A stretch of DNA of 35,870 nt from Sulfurovum sp. (GCA_013139765.1 WTAE01000068.1:1-35870), one strand, 5' to 3'; shown: positions 9,595 through 19,420, numbered from the stretch's first letter. The notes: a model not told the origin generated them from the letters alone. Numbers and translations are program-made.

Positions 9595-10803
9595 ATGCCA
9601 ATTATTAAAAGACAAAAAACAACGAGTGCAAGACCAAACCAGAAGAGTAAGCTTTTAGTTGAACATCCTCAAATGGATGCAATAATAAAAAAAGTAAGAC
9701 TCTTTGAAAAGAATGGTGTGATCCATATGGACTGCAGAATCAATCCCCTTTATCAAAAAGAGGGTAAAAATAGAGTTCGGTTTTCAACAGGAGAAGAGAG
9801 TACACGACGAAGCTTTCAGAGAATAGAACGCGATAAGTATGCAATTGCCTTGGCACACTACTTAGAGACAACAACACTCTTGGATGGAGCTAATCTTACA
9901 CTGGGAGATATTGCCCTAGATGCTATCAATGAAGATAGGGGAAATAGACAAGATGATGTACATAATGATTATTTAAAAATCTATGAGGTGTACATCAAAC
10001 CTACGTTTGAACATTCAATCTTGAGTGAGATAAAGGTGTCAAATATAAAGGCTTGGAAAAACAACTTACTTGAAACCCATACTCTGAGTCGTTCAAGATA
10101 TATAAAGTATCACAGAACGCTAAATTTTATATTCCAGTATGGGTTGGAGAATGAGATGATAGATAGAAACCCTGCTATGTTAGTTGATAAGAAGTCAAAA
10201 TGCTTCACTCAATCAAAAAGAAAACAAGGTGAAAAATATTATACATCGACTGAGGCAAGACTCATGATTGAGCATGCCACTGGTTGGTTCCGTGTCATGT
10301 TACTGACCTACCTCAATACAGGTATGCGTACAGGTGAAGGATTGGCTCTCAAGTGGTCTGATATCGATTTTGAAAAAGGTACGATAAGAATACAACGATC
10401 CATGAGAAAGGGGATTTTGAAAGAAACTACTAAAACAGGTGAAGATAGAACTATCAGAATGTCTCTACCCTTGAAAAATGAACTGCTCATCTATAAAAAG
10501 GTTGCGAAGAGTAATCTATGGGTTTTTCCTAATGAGAAGACCCTAATGCCTTATACTGAGGGTAACACTATCTCAAAAAGGCAGTTTAAACCCTTACTGG
10601 AAGGTCTAGGTATAGAGTTTAAGACTATGTATGCCTTACGCCATACCTTTGCTTCATTGTCTGCTGAGAAGAAGATACCTATGCAAGTAATACAGAAGCA
10701 ATTAGGACACAAGAAGCTCTCAACTACGATGGACTTCTACATCAAACATAACCTTATGGCAGATGATGAAAATAGTGATATCTTCGATAAATTATATGCT
10801 TAA
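9595..10803 (+). CDS. Tyrosine recombinase/integrase (element A)
   Basis: Start at MPIIKRQK after aaaggaggcataac; TGMRTGE, ALRHTFASL, LGHKKLSTTMDFY motifs. Confidence 0.95.
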   Translation: MPIIKRQKTTSARPNQKSKLLVEHPQMDAIIKKVRLFEKNGVIHMDCRINPLYQKEGKNRVRFSTGEESTRRSFQRIERDKYAIALAHYLETTTLLDGANLTLGDIALDAINEDRGNRQDDVHNDYLKIYEVYIKPTFEHSILSEIKVSNIKAWKNNLLETHTLSRSRYIKYHRTLNFIFQYGLENEMIDRNPAMLVDKKSKCFTQSKRKQGEKYYTSTEARLMIEHATGWFRVMLLTYLNTGMRTGEGLALKWSDIDFEKGTIRIQRSMRKGILKETTKTGEDRTIRMSLPLKNELLIYKKVAKSNLWVFPNEKTLMPYTEGNTISKRQFKPLLEGLGIEFKTMYALRHTFASLSAEKKIPMQVIQKQLGHKKLSTTMDFYIKHNLMADDENSDIFDKLYA

Positions 10804-10808
10804 TTAAA

Positions 10809-10848
10809 TGCCGTTACATTTGTAGCGGTATTTTCCTTCTTTTTTTAA
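10809..10848 (+). terminator. Intrinsic terminator after integrase A
   Basis: CCGTTAC-attt-GTAGCGG plus T-rich tract. Confidence 0.65.
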
Positions 10849-10933
10849 ACTACAAAAACAATCCCCTTGAATATATATTAAAAATGAGAATACTAGAGGC
10901 ATTGTCCTATGGTATATCTTTGTTACACAAGGA

Positions 10934-11251
10934 ATGTGTATGAATACGTTTAGAAGATTAGAAGAACTATGGGAAGCAAAACACTTTGAACACTTATTTT
11001 ACTGTTTGGAGTATTGCCAATCTTACTTTGAAGATCACTTTGAATATGGAGGGAGGAAAGAAGGTGTAATTATAGTAGACGATAAAGTCTATACGCAACA
11101 TGACATTGTACAAATACTATGCGACTATTATACCGATAGTACCAATGACTATCAGAGTGCATTTGGGGATATTCTCTACCTATTCTTTACAGATTTGGTG
11201 GAAGATGATGTAGATATCCTTAGTGACCTTGATGGTAAGGACTTTACATGA
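10934..11251 (+). CDS. Conserved acidic chassis protein of unknown function
   Basis: FRRLEELWEAKHFEHLFYCLEYCQSYFEDHFEY...LYLFFTDLVEDDVDILSDL, homologous to 28056-28364. Confidence 0.75.
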   Translation: MCMNTFRRLEELWEAKHFEHLFYCLEYCQSYFEDHFEYGGRKEGVIIVDDKVYTQHDIVQILCDYYTDSTNDYQSAFGDILYLFFTDLVEDDVDILSDLDGKDFT

Positions 11252-11273
11252 AATTCTTAGGGAGGGGGTCAAA

Positions 11274-11384
11274 ATGAAAAAACTACCCTCAGAGGAAGAT
11301 ACTTGCAGTATGATGATTTTAAATATATCTATTGCTATAGGGGTGATGATTGTAAGTTGCATCATAAATAAGAAGGAGAAGTAA
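11274..11384 (+). CDS. 36-aa single-TM small protein (not in ORF track)
   Basis: MKKLPSEEDTCSMMILNISIAIGVMIVSCIINKKEK; GGAGGGGG RBS; homolog at 28707-28829. Confidence 0.75.
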   Translation: MKKLPSEEDTCSMMILNISIAIGVMIVSCIINKKEK

Positions 11385-11515
11385 AAAGCTTCCCTTCTTT
11401 TTTTTGCTTGTAAAAGGTTTGGTGTAATAAGGTCGCATGGGGAGAGGAGTTTAACTTTTATTTATTGTGTTTTTTGGATGAAATAAGCCAAGTTCCCTCT
11501 ACTTCAAATAGATGA

Positions 11516-11605
11516 GTCGGAGGTTTAATAGTGAAGAAACCTTGGAGGTGTGGAGTTTTTATCATGTTGGTGAGGGTAGTGTGCCTTAAAACGTGCCTTT
11601 TCTTC
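11516..11605 (+). repeat. Right core boundary of element A
   Basis: GTCGGAGGTT plus conserved block ending gtagtgtgcc..aaaacgtgcctttt, shared with 28934-29025. Confidence 0.75.
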
Positions 11606-11644
11606 TTTTATATAAAAGCTTAAACTAATATTAAACTATATCTT

Positions 11645-11653
11645 TGCTATACT
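11645..11653 (+). promoter_or_regulatory. Extended -10 promoter upstream of cargo
   Basis: ATATCTTTGCTATACTC, shared with 15230 and 30860. Confidence 0.6.
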
Positions 11654-11682
11654 CTTTTACTCTATATTGGGAGAAAATCAAG

Positions 11683-11805
11683 ATGGAAGAATTCTATGAA
11701 GTAGAACCTACATTAGAGCATTATTGGCAATCTAACATTCTTTCCAAGGCGCTTAATACTTTAGCTATACAAATACTCCAAAGTCATTCAATAGGATTAT
11801 CATGA
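11683..11805 (+). pseudogene. 40-codon leader ORF whose N-terminus is that of the HNH gene at 30956
   Basis: MEEFYEVEPTLEHYWQSNIL... vs MEEFYEVEPTLENYWRSIIL...; ends in ATGA overlap with the WD40 start. Confidence 0.7.
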
Positions 11806-14021
11806 AAAACTTGCCTTCAATAAAAAAACAAAATACTTTAGTTCTGCAAAAAACAAAAAGTCTACTCTCCCTTTCAAATAAAATTTTGAATTCAAATTTA
11901 TCTTTGATTAGTCCATTTGTGCCTTATAGGTTACATATGAATCTGGGACACAATGGATGGATAAACTCAGTTGCTATCACACCAGATGGGAAATATGTAA
12001 TTTCAGGCAGTGGCGACAATACCATGAAGCTATGGGATATACAGAGTGGTAAAGAGATACGTTCTTTTGAGGGGCACAGTAGCGGTATAACTTCAATTGC
12101 CATTACGCCAGATGGGAAATATGTAATTTCAGGCAGTGGCGACAAGACCATGAAGCTATGGGATATACAGAGCGGTAATGAGGTACGCTCTTTTGAGGGA
12201 CATAGTCGCTATATAGATTTAATTGCTATCACAGCAGATGGGAAATATGTAATTTCAGGCAGTGGTGACAATACCATGAAGCTATGGGATATACAGAGTG
12301 GTAATGAGGTGCGCTCTTTTGAGGGACATAGTGACAGTATAGCCTCAATTGCCATTACGCCAGATGGGAAATATGTAATTTCAGGCAGTTTCGACAATAC
12401 CATGAAGCTATGGGATATACAGAGCGGTAATGAGGTACGCTCTTTTGAGGGGCATAATTGGTTCTTTACAATTGTCATCACGCCAGATGGGAAATATGTG
12501 ATTTCGGGAAGCCGTGACAAGATGGTGAAACTGTGGGACATACAGAGCGGTAAAGAGGTACGCTCTTTTGAGGGGCATAGTAGTAGTACATCTTCTATTG
12601 CTATCACAGCAGATGGGAAATATGTGATTTCAGGCAGTGGCAATAAGACCATGAAGCTATGGGATATACAGAGCGGCAAAGAGATACGTTCTTTTGAGGA
12701 ACATGATGGCAATATAAATTTAATTGTTATCACACCAGATGGGAAATATGTGATTTCAGGCAATGATCACAACACTATGAAACTATGGGATACTCAGAGC
12801 GGTAAAGAGGTACGCTCTTTTGAGGGGCACGGTGATAGAATAACCTCAATTTCTATCATAGCAGATGGGAAATATGTGATTTCGGGAAGCCGTGACAATA
12901 CCATGAAATTGTGGGATATACAGAGCGGTAAAGAGGTACGCTCTTTTGAGGGCTACTGTAAGCACTTAAGACCAATTGCTATCACAGCAGATGGGAAATA
13001 TGTGGTTTCGGGGGGGCGTGACGAGACGATGAAACTGTGGGATATACAGAGTGGAAAAGAGATAGGCTCTTTTGAGGTGAAGAACGGTTCTGTAGGTAAA
13101 ATAAGAAGTTTGGTCGCCATAACACCAGATAAAAAATATGTGATTTCAGTGAGTGGTCAGAAGACCATGAAACTATGGGATACGCAGAGCGGTAATGAGG
13201 TGTGCTCTTTTGAGGGTAACGGTCGCTATATAGATTTAATTGCTATCACAGTAGATGGGAAATATGTGATTTCAGGTAGCCGTGAGGCGATTATGAAACT
13301 GTGGGATATACAAAGTGGTAAAGAGATACGTTCTTTTGAGGGGCACAGTAGCGGTATAACTTCAATTGCCATTACGCCAGATGGGAAATATGTAATTTCA
13401 GGCAGTTTCGACAAGACCATAAAACTATGGGATATACAGAGTGGTAATGAGGTACGCTCTTTTGAGGGGCATAGTGACAGAATAGCCTCAGTTGTTATCA
13501 CATCAGATGGAGAATATATGATTTCACTCAGTGATGACAAGACCATAAAACTATGGGATATACAGAGTGGTAAAGAGGTACGCTCTTTTGAGGGACACGG
13601 TGGTAGAATCACTTCAATTGCCATTACATCAGATGGAGAATATATGATTTCAGGCAGTAATGACAGGACTATAAAACTATGGGATACACAGAGTGGTAAA
13701 GAGGTACGCTCCTTCGAGGGGCACGATGACAGTATAAACTCATTAGCTATCAGAGGAGATGGAAAATATGTGCTTTCAGGCAGTAATGACAAGATCATAA
13801 AACTATGGGATACGCAGAGCGGAAAAGATATAGCTCAATATATAAATATAGATTGTTCATGGATAATTTCAACTCCTGAAGGATATTATAATTGCTCTGA
13901 TGGAGCTGAGAAATACTTTTCTTTTTTCGATGGAAATAGGGAAATACCAAAAAACCACTCTATCTATAAAGATAGAAAAAAAGAGAATGTGCTTGCAAAT
14001 ATCTTTCAAGAGGAAAAATAG
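11802..14021 (+). CDS. WD40-repeat protein, 15 near-identical repeats
   Basis: Repeat unit ITSIAITPDGKYVISGSGDKTMKLWDIQSGKEVRSFEGH; C-terminal WIISTPEGYYNCSDGAEKYFSFFDG. Confidence 0.92.
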   Translation: MKNLPSIKKQNTLVLQKTKSLLSLSNKILNSNLSLISPFVPYRLHMNLGHNGWINSVAITPDGKYVISGSGDNTMKLWDIQSGKEIRSFEGHSSGITSIAITPDGKYVISGSGDKTMKLWDIQSGNEVRSFEGHSRYIDLIAITADGKYVISGSGDNTMKLWDIQSGNEVRSFEGHSDSIASIAITPDGKYVISGSFDNTMKLWDIQSGNEVRSFEGHNWFFTIVITPDGKYVISGSRDKMVKLWDIQSGKEVRSFEGHSSSTSSIAITADGKYVISGSGNKTMKLWDIQSGKEIRSFEEHDGNINLIVITPDGKYVISGNDHNTMKLWDTQSGKEVRSFEGHGDRITSISIIADGKYVISGSRDNTMKLWDIQSGKEVRSFEGYCKHLRPIAITADGKYVVSGGRDETMKLWDIQSGKEIGSFEVKNGSVGKIRSLVAITPDKKYVISVSGQKTMKLWDTQSGNEVCSFEGNGRYIDLIAITVDGKYVISGSREAIMKLWDIQSGKEIRSFEGHSSGITSIAITPDGKYVISGSFDKTIKLWDIQSGNEVRSFEGHSDRIASVVITSDGEYMISLSDDKTIKLWDIQSGKEVRSFEGHGGRITSIAITSDGEYMISGSNDRTIKLWDTQSGKEVRSFEGHDDSINSLAIRGDGKYVLSGSNDKIIKLWDTQSGKDIAQYINIDCSWIISTPEGYYNCSDGAEKYFSFFDGNREIPKNHSIYKDRKKENVLANIFQEEK

Positions 14022-14023
14022 TA

Positions 14024-15154
14024 ATGCAAGAAATACTAAAACGACTTGAACTCATTAAAACTGCTATAACTATAGAAGACGAAGAAATCATAGGACTTCA
14101 AATCATAAAATTAAATACATTTACTATAGATAATAAGGTTGAAAAAATAGTTCAACTTCTAGAACTATCTGAATATACAAACGCCGTCAAATATATAGAA
14201 GACTATATAGCGCAATATAATGGTGTCGTAATCTATGAAGACAAAGAGATAAGTGCCCTAAAGCTAGAACTCAAAATGCTTGAACAAAAACTTCAAGTAT
14301 TAAGCGAAGAGCAAACTGAATACCTCAATGAGATCAATGAATTTAATGTTATGTACACTCTTCAGCTTGGAGAAATTATCCGTAAGATACTGGAGCTTAA
14401 AGAGGCATTACTTCAAAGGAAAGTGAATGAGAAGCAAGAGGCATTTGATGAAGTTAAAAATGAGTATGAAGATCTTAAGGAAAAAGTAAGTGATCTTGAA
14501 GATGAATTGAAAAAGCTCGATGAGTTTGATGATGCCTATGATGTACTCTATGAAAAGCTCCAAAATGCTAAAGAACAGCTCAACCAAAAAAGAAAAGAGG
14601 CCAAGCAAGCCAAAGATGCACTTGAAGAAGATGAATTATTTCAGGAATATGAAGAGGCGAGAGAAGACTATGATGAGTTTAGTAAAGAACATGAAGAGAT
14701 CATTTCTCTGGAGCGATTTGAACTTAATGAAGAGGAACAAAAAGAACTAAAAAAACTCTTTAGACAAGCTTCTCGGTTATGCCATCCAGATATTGTTACA
14801 GACGAGCTCAAAGAGCAAGCCCATAAAATCATGGCGCAACTTAATGATGCCTATAAACAAAAAAATCTACAACAGATAAAAAAGATACTTTCATCACTCG
14901 AAAGCGGTATAGTTTTTGATATAGCAAGTGATAAGATAAATAATGTAGAATTACTCAAAACTAAGATCATAGACATAAGACAACAGCTTAGTGCCGTTAC
15001 TGCAGAAGTAGATGAGATACGTAATGATGAAACGTTTAAGACACTTCAAAAGATAGATGATATCGATGAATATTTTTCAGATCTAAAAGAACAATTTCAA
15101 AACCAATATAAAATCTTATCTGATACAGAACAAAACAAAGAAGTTGTATTATAA
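14024..15154 (+). CDS. Coiled-coil protein with J-domain-like segment
   Basis: Long charged coiled coil; LKKLFRQASRLCHPDIVTDELKEQAHKIMAQLNDAYKQKNLQQI has HPD in J-domain context; starts 2 nt after WD40 stop. Confidence 0.7.
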   Translation: MQEILKRLELIKTAITIEDEEIIGLQIIKLNTFTIDNKVEKIVQLLELSEYTNAVKYIEDYIAQYNGVVIYEDKEISALKLELKMLEQKLQVLSEEQTEYLNEINEFNVMYTLQLGEIIRKILELKEALLQRKVNEKQEAFDEVKNEYEDLKEKVSDLEDELKKLDEFDDAYDVLYEKLQNAKEQLNQKRKEAKQAKDALEEDELFQEYEEAREDYDEFSKEHEEIISLERFELNEEEQKELKKLFRQASRLCHPDIVTDELKEQAHKIMAQLNDAYKQKNLQQIKKILSSLESGIVFDIASDKINNVELLKTKIIDIRQQLSAVTAEVDEIRNDETFKTLQKIDDIDEYFSDLKEQFQNQYKILSDTEQNKEVVL

Positions 15155-15214
15155 CAAGAGGCATAAAAAGTTAACAAAATACGTTTAGATGATGAATATT
15201 GGGAAAGTCAATTT

Positions 15215-15316
15215 TTTGAACCATATCTTTGCTATACTCATCCATACTTAATGAAGAGAGAACAAAGTTATATCTTTGTTTTTTTATAATATTAAAACTG
15301 TGATTTGAAATATGCT
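15215..15316 (+). promoter_or_regulatory. Conserved promoter-leader with hairpin/T-tract (copy in A)
   Basis: TTGAACCATATCTTTGCTATACTC...AACAAAGttatatCTTTGTTTTTTT; conserved with 30846-30935. Confidence 0.65.
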
Positions 15317-15365
15317 TAACTAAGGATAGGAGAGAAGACAGAGATGATAAATGGAGAATGTATAA

Positions 15366-18215
15366 ATGTCTGAAGTCAAAGCCCAGCTACAGTTTAACCT
15401 ACTTGGACGGATATTGGGCAAAGACAGTATCATTGTTCAAGAGAGTTCCCTCAAAACCTCAAAAAAAGGCTCTACATTTACATCTAAATCTCTTCGTGAT
15501 TGTAAAGAGTTCGCAACATACAAAAAAGGCTTTATTGGTGGGGTACTGAAAGTCAACTTTAATAATAAGTCCATTAAATATCGTTTTCTTAAACACAATG
15601 ATTCAGAGGAATTTTTAGAGGTACTAAATGCATCTATTGCCAAGCATATCAAGGAATACCTGTCCAAAACATTCAATGAATTTAACACCTATGTTATTAA
15701 TGAATACCCTAGAGACTCCAGGTTAAAACAATTAAATATGCTATGTCAGACATTGAGTGAAAGTTTTAATACACAGTCTGATTTATGGGAAAAGCATTTC
15801 AATCCTGAGCACATCCAGAAAGTCAAGGAGATTATCTCATTTTACCCTCTTAACGCAGGCACACTCCGTGAATTCCATGAGAAGATTCAACTGGAAAAGC
15901 GGCGGGTATTTTTTGATAGCGTTGAATCAAATCCATTAACCTCTGAGCAACGTCAAGGTGTTTTGCGCTCTAACGATGTAAACATGGTTTTGGCTGCTGC
16001 GGGAACAGGTAAAACATCAGTTATGGTTGCCAAGGCACTGGATCTTATTGACCGTGGCTTGGCAAAACCATCTGAAATATTGGTACTTGCCTATAACAAT
16101 GCTGCAGTGAAAGAACTCCAAGAGCGTCTTGTGGACAAGGCGGCGAAAGCTAATATAGTATTAGAGTCTTCACCTCAGATATCAACTTTTCATGCATTAG
16201 GTAGGAAGTTATTACGCGACTCAGGTATATCGACATATATAAGTGTTTTCAGCGAGGATGAAATCAAGCTTAAACAGTGGATTACATCATGGCTGGAAAC
16301 TTACCTTACTTCTAATAGTGAGAAGATGCTGGACTTCATTAGTTTGTTCCCTGAACCTGTGAATCCTTTCGACTTCAAAACACAGGCTGAATACGAGAGG
16401 TACGTTAGAGACAACGAGTTCAGAACCCTTAATGGAGAAAAGGTAAAGGGGTATCAGGAACTTCTGATAGCTAACTTTATGTACATCAATGGGGTTCCAT
16501 ACAGCTATGAAGCACCTTATGTAAGTAAGAGACGCGTTGAGGTTGGCTTCGACTATCGTCCTGACTTTCATATTCAAGATACAAACATCTATATCGAGCA
16601 CTTTGGTGTAGATCGCAAAGGTACTACGCGTCCTGACATCGACTCAAAGAAATACAACGAATCTATGAAATCCAAACGTACACTACATGTTGAATGCGGC
16701 ACAACATTGATCGAGACATTCCATTACGAATGGATCGAGGATACTTTACTTTCTGCCTTAAAAGAAAAGCTGACAAAGCACGGGATTAGCTGTAATCCAC
16801 TACCCCCGGAAGAAGTGTTAAAAAAACTTCAAGAAGAAGGACGTATCGCTAACTGGGCTGATCTTATGAAAAAAGCTCTTCAGGCAATCCGTGTAGAACG
16901 GCTAAACAAAGAAGATATGGTCGATCGGTTTGAAAAAGCTGAAATCTCTCAGCCAAAAAAGTTTGCAAAGTTATTTGATGCATTACATCAGGACTATGTT
17001 CAAGAGCTAAAAGATCAAAATTCAATTGACTTCGACGATATGATCATCAGGGCTATTCAAGTTGTAAAAGATGGAATCTATATTCCAGAGTGGACATACA
17101 TCTTGGTAGATGAGTTCCAAGATATCTCAGCGGCACGTATGGAATTTGTCAAATCGATTATAGAGAAAGGTCCACAACCATCTTTAACCGCAGTAGGGGA
17201 TGATTGGCAGTCTATCTACCGTTTCTCAGGTGGTAAACTAGAACTTACTACGCGTTTTGGAGAGTTGGTAGGAAATTACACCTCTACAAAGCTTCAAAAA
17301 ACCTTCCGTTATAACAACAGTATTGCTAACACTGCTGGTCAATTCATAATGGAGAACCCAGAACAGTATAAAAAAAATATCGAAACGCACACTAAAGTAG
17401 ACCAGTCACAGGTTTTCTTGCTTGACGACAAAGTAGGTAAACAGGACGGAGTATACGAGCGTGTAAAAGAAGTAGTTCAAAAGATCAGACAAAATGACCC
17501 TAAAGGCAGTATTGCTATTATAGCTCGCTATAACTATCTACTTAATGATGCCAAAGCTGTTTTGAACAGATCAAATCTAAAAGCTAATGTTCACTTCTGG
17601 AGCTTCCATAAATCAAAAGGTTTGGAAGCTGACTATTGTATTCTCATTGGCTTTTTTCAGGGACGGAGCGGATTTCCGAATGAAAACAGAGATGGAGCAA
17701 TCATCGAAGCTTTATTACCTTCTTTGGACTCGTACCCACACTCAGAGGAGAGACGACTACTATATGTTGGTATCACTCGTGCTAAAGAGAAGTCATACAT
17801 TATTGCTGATCCAACTGCACCTTCGGAATTCGTAACTGAGCTACTTGCTCCTAAATATAAACTGAATATTGTGTCCAAAGCTTTTCAGGAGCAACACAGA
17901 GAGATATTCAAGTGTCCTAACTGTGAGCATGGATATTTGAGATTAGTAAAAGGCAAGTATGGTGAGTTCTACACTTGCAGTACAGGACTTGGCTGTAAAG
18001 TTGGAAAAGCAAGAGTTTGCTCTCATTGTAGTGCACCATCTATAGACACTATAAACGCCAGTATCTGTAACAATATAGCCTGTGGACATTCAATGAAGAT
18101 CTGTGATAAGTGTGGACGACCTATGAAGATACGTAATGGAAAACGTGGTAAGTTCTGGGGATGCACTGGTTTTGGCATCAAAGAAGACCAATGTAAACAA
18201 ACGAGTAATCTATAA
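15366..18215 (+). CDS. SF1 (UvrD/HelIV-like) helicase with nuclease-like insertion and topoisomerase-type Zn ribbons
   Basis: VLAAAGTGKTSVMVAKA, YILVDEFQDIS, GDDWQSIYRFSGG, LYVGITRAKEKSY; YRPDFHIQDTNIYIEHFG insert; C-terminal CxxC clusters. Confidence 0.9.
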   Translation: MSEVKAQLQFNLLGRILGKDSIIVQESSLKTSKKGSTFTSKSLRDCKEFATYKKGFIGGVLKVNFNNKSIKYRFLKHNDSEEFLEVLNASIAKHIKEYLSKTFNEFNTYVINEYPRDSRLKQLNMLCQTLSESFNTQSDLWEKHFNPEHIQKVKEIISFYPLNAGTLREFHEKIQLEKRRVFFDSVESNPLTSEQRQGVLRSNDVNMVLAAAGTGKTSVMVAKALDLIDRGLAKPSEILVLAYNNAAVKELQERLVDKAAKANIVLESSPQISTFHALGRKLLRDSGISTYISVFSEDEIKLKQWITSWLETYLTSNSEKMLDFISLFPEPVNPFDFKTQAEYERYVRDNEFRTLNGEKVKGYQELLIANFMYINGVPYSYEAPYVSKRRVEVGFDYRPDFHIQDTNIYIEHFGVDRKGTTRPDIDSKKYNESMKSKRTLHVECGTTLIETFHYEWIEDTLLSALKEKLTKHGISCNPLPPEEVLKKLQEEGRIANWADLMKKALQAIRVERLNKEDMVDRFEKAEISQPKKFAKLFDALHQDYVQELKDQNSIDFDDMIIRAIQVVKDGIYIPEWTYILVDEFQDISAARMEFVKSIIEKGPQPSLTAVGDDWQSIYRFSGGKLELTTRFGELVGNYTSTKLQKTFRYNNSIANTAGQFIMENPEQYKKNIETHTKVDQSQVFLLDDKVGKQDGVYERVKEVVQKIRQNDPKGSIAIIARYNYLLNDAKAVLNRSNLKANVHFWSFHKSKGLEADYCILIGFFQGRSGFPNENRDGAIIEALLPSLDSYPHSEERRLLYVGITRAKEKSYIIADPTAPSEFVTELLAPKYKLNIVSKAFQEQHREIFKCPNCEHGYLRLVKGKYGEFYTCSTGLGCKVGKARVCSHCSAPSIDTINASICNNIACGHSMKICDKCGRPMKIRNGKRGKFWGCTGFGIKEDQCKQTSNL

Positions 18216-18362
18216 ATTAGCCTCTTAATATTGCCCCAGTGGACGTTCAGGCTTAATTCTGACCATGCATTATTCAGAAATAAATAATGAATACTGGAGT
18301 GAACCCTTATTAGATTGTGTTAGAATTGTTTTGAGAGGAAAATTATTGAAGGAGGAGAATAA

Positions 18363-18935
18363 ATGAGTGATTCTGATGAATGGTATGCTGCGGCAGCGCG
18401 AGCAACAGGTATAGAAGATCTGGCAGAGGCAGGTGATGCGTATATAGCTAGTTTTGGGGAGGATTCACGTATAGACTATGATAGACTAGAAGAGGGTTGT
18501 ACGGTTAGACTGAATTCAGGCGGCCCTCATATGACGATTAAGCAAATAAATACTTATAGTGAGATAATTTGCATATGGTTTGACAAGAATAATAAACTTC
18601 AAACTTCAGAATTTATAAAGCATGAAATATCTTTGGTTAATGGATATTGTGAAAATGAAAATGATTCTGATTTAGAAAAGGGTGATACCATCAGGTTAAA
18701 TTCAGGAGGACCGCTTATGACTATTAGTGATGAAGTTGATACTGGATATGTTGATGATTATATCTTGACCAGTAAATGGTTTGATAAAAATAATATACTT
18801 CATAGTGCAGAATTTGTTGATAAGACCATAAAGTTTGATAGCAATGACGGAAATGAATTTCACGAACAAGTTTTATATAATGATGAAAATAATATATTGA
18901 AAACAGACACTAGTGAAGATGAAATACCATTTTAA
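18363..18935 (+). CDS. Tandem DUF2158 (YodC-like) protein
   Basis: VRLNSGGPHMTIKQI...CIWFD and IRLNSGGPLMTISDE...SKWFD. Confidence 0.6.
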   Translation: MSDSDEWYAAAARATGIEDLAEAGDAYIASFGEDSRIDYDRLEEGCTVRLNSGGPHMTIKQINTYSEIICIWFDKNNKLQTSEFIKHEISLVNGYCENENDSDLEKGDTIRLNSGGPLMTISDEVDTGYVDDYILTSKWFDKNNILHSAEFVDKTIKFDSNDGNEFHEQVLYNDENNILKTDTSEDEIPF

Positions 18936-18937
18936 AT

Positions 18938-18968
18938 TCCCACGTTCCACAACTTGTGGAACGTGGGA
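18938..18968. terminator. Perfect hairpin after DUF2158 gene
   Basis: TCCCACGTTCCAC-aactt-GTGGAACGTGGGA, no T tract. Confidence 0.5.
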
Positions 18969-19087
18969 AGCAGAAAATATTTAACAAAAAACCATAACCT
19001 TATAAAATATACCTATATAGTACATTTTATAAGGTATTTAAGTCCAGATATAAATTCTTGAAGGGCGGTAGAAGTGTTTTTTTCTTT

Positions 19088-19244
19088 AAAATAACTTTAA
19101 GTATAACTCAAAAAAGTTTGTCCAAGGAAACCTATCTGAAACGACCTTGAAAGTATTCAAAAAAAGACCCGATTTTGGCACAATCCTTTTAATGAAATGC
19201 TGTGTCTATAGGCTTCTATATGACATTGGCAATTCATCTAGCAA
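19088..19244 (+). repeat. Right-end arm of element A
   Basis: aaataactttaa...tgtccaa..aaacctatctgaaac...aaaaaaagacccgattttggcacaat...tctataggcttctat..gacattg...ctagcaa shared with 33890-34045. Confidence 0.85.
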
Positions 19245-19294
19245 TCTCATAAGCCGGAGGTCGAGGGTTCGAGTCCCTCTTTTGACACCACTTA
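19245..19294 (+). repeat. 50-bp att direct repeat copy 2 (A/B junction; tRNA 3' fragment)
   Basis: Exact copy of 78-127 without the tRNA 5' half. Confidence 0.95.
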
Positions 19295-19420
19295 CTTTGA
19301 AGTAACTTCCCTAATTTACTTACATCCTGAAGATTTATCCAAAGTCATAGTACATTTTAATATTTCGATTTTTTGAGTCGGAGGTCTATACTTTTGTCCC
19401 AAAGTTGTCCCACGATATTT
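19295..19420 (+). repeat. Left-end arm of element B
   Basis: Homologous to 128-270 and 34096-34225. Confidence 0.8.

Larger units (their letters stand above)
78..19294 (+). mobile_element. Integrative element A (tRNA-Met-integrated, tyrosine recombinase)
   Basis: Bounded by 50-bp att repeats; encodes integrase, primase, SF3 helicase and accessory cargo. Confidence 0.88.

Noticed and set aside
11924-13798. Minus-strand ORFs of 75, 184 and 190 aa
   Set aside because: Antisense shadow of the repetitive WD40 gene; repeated PEITYFPSG.. is just the complement of the blade repeat.
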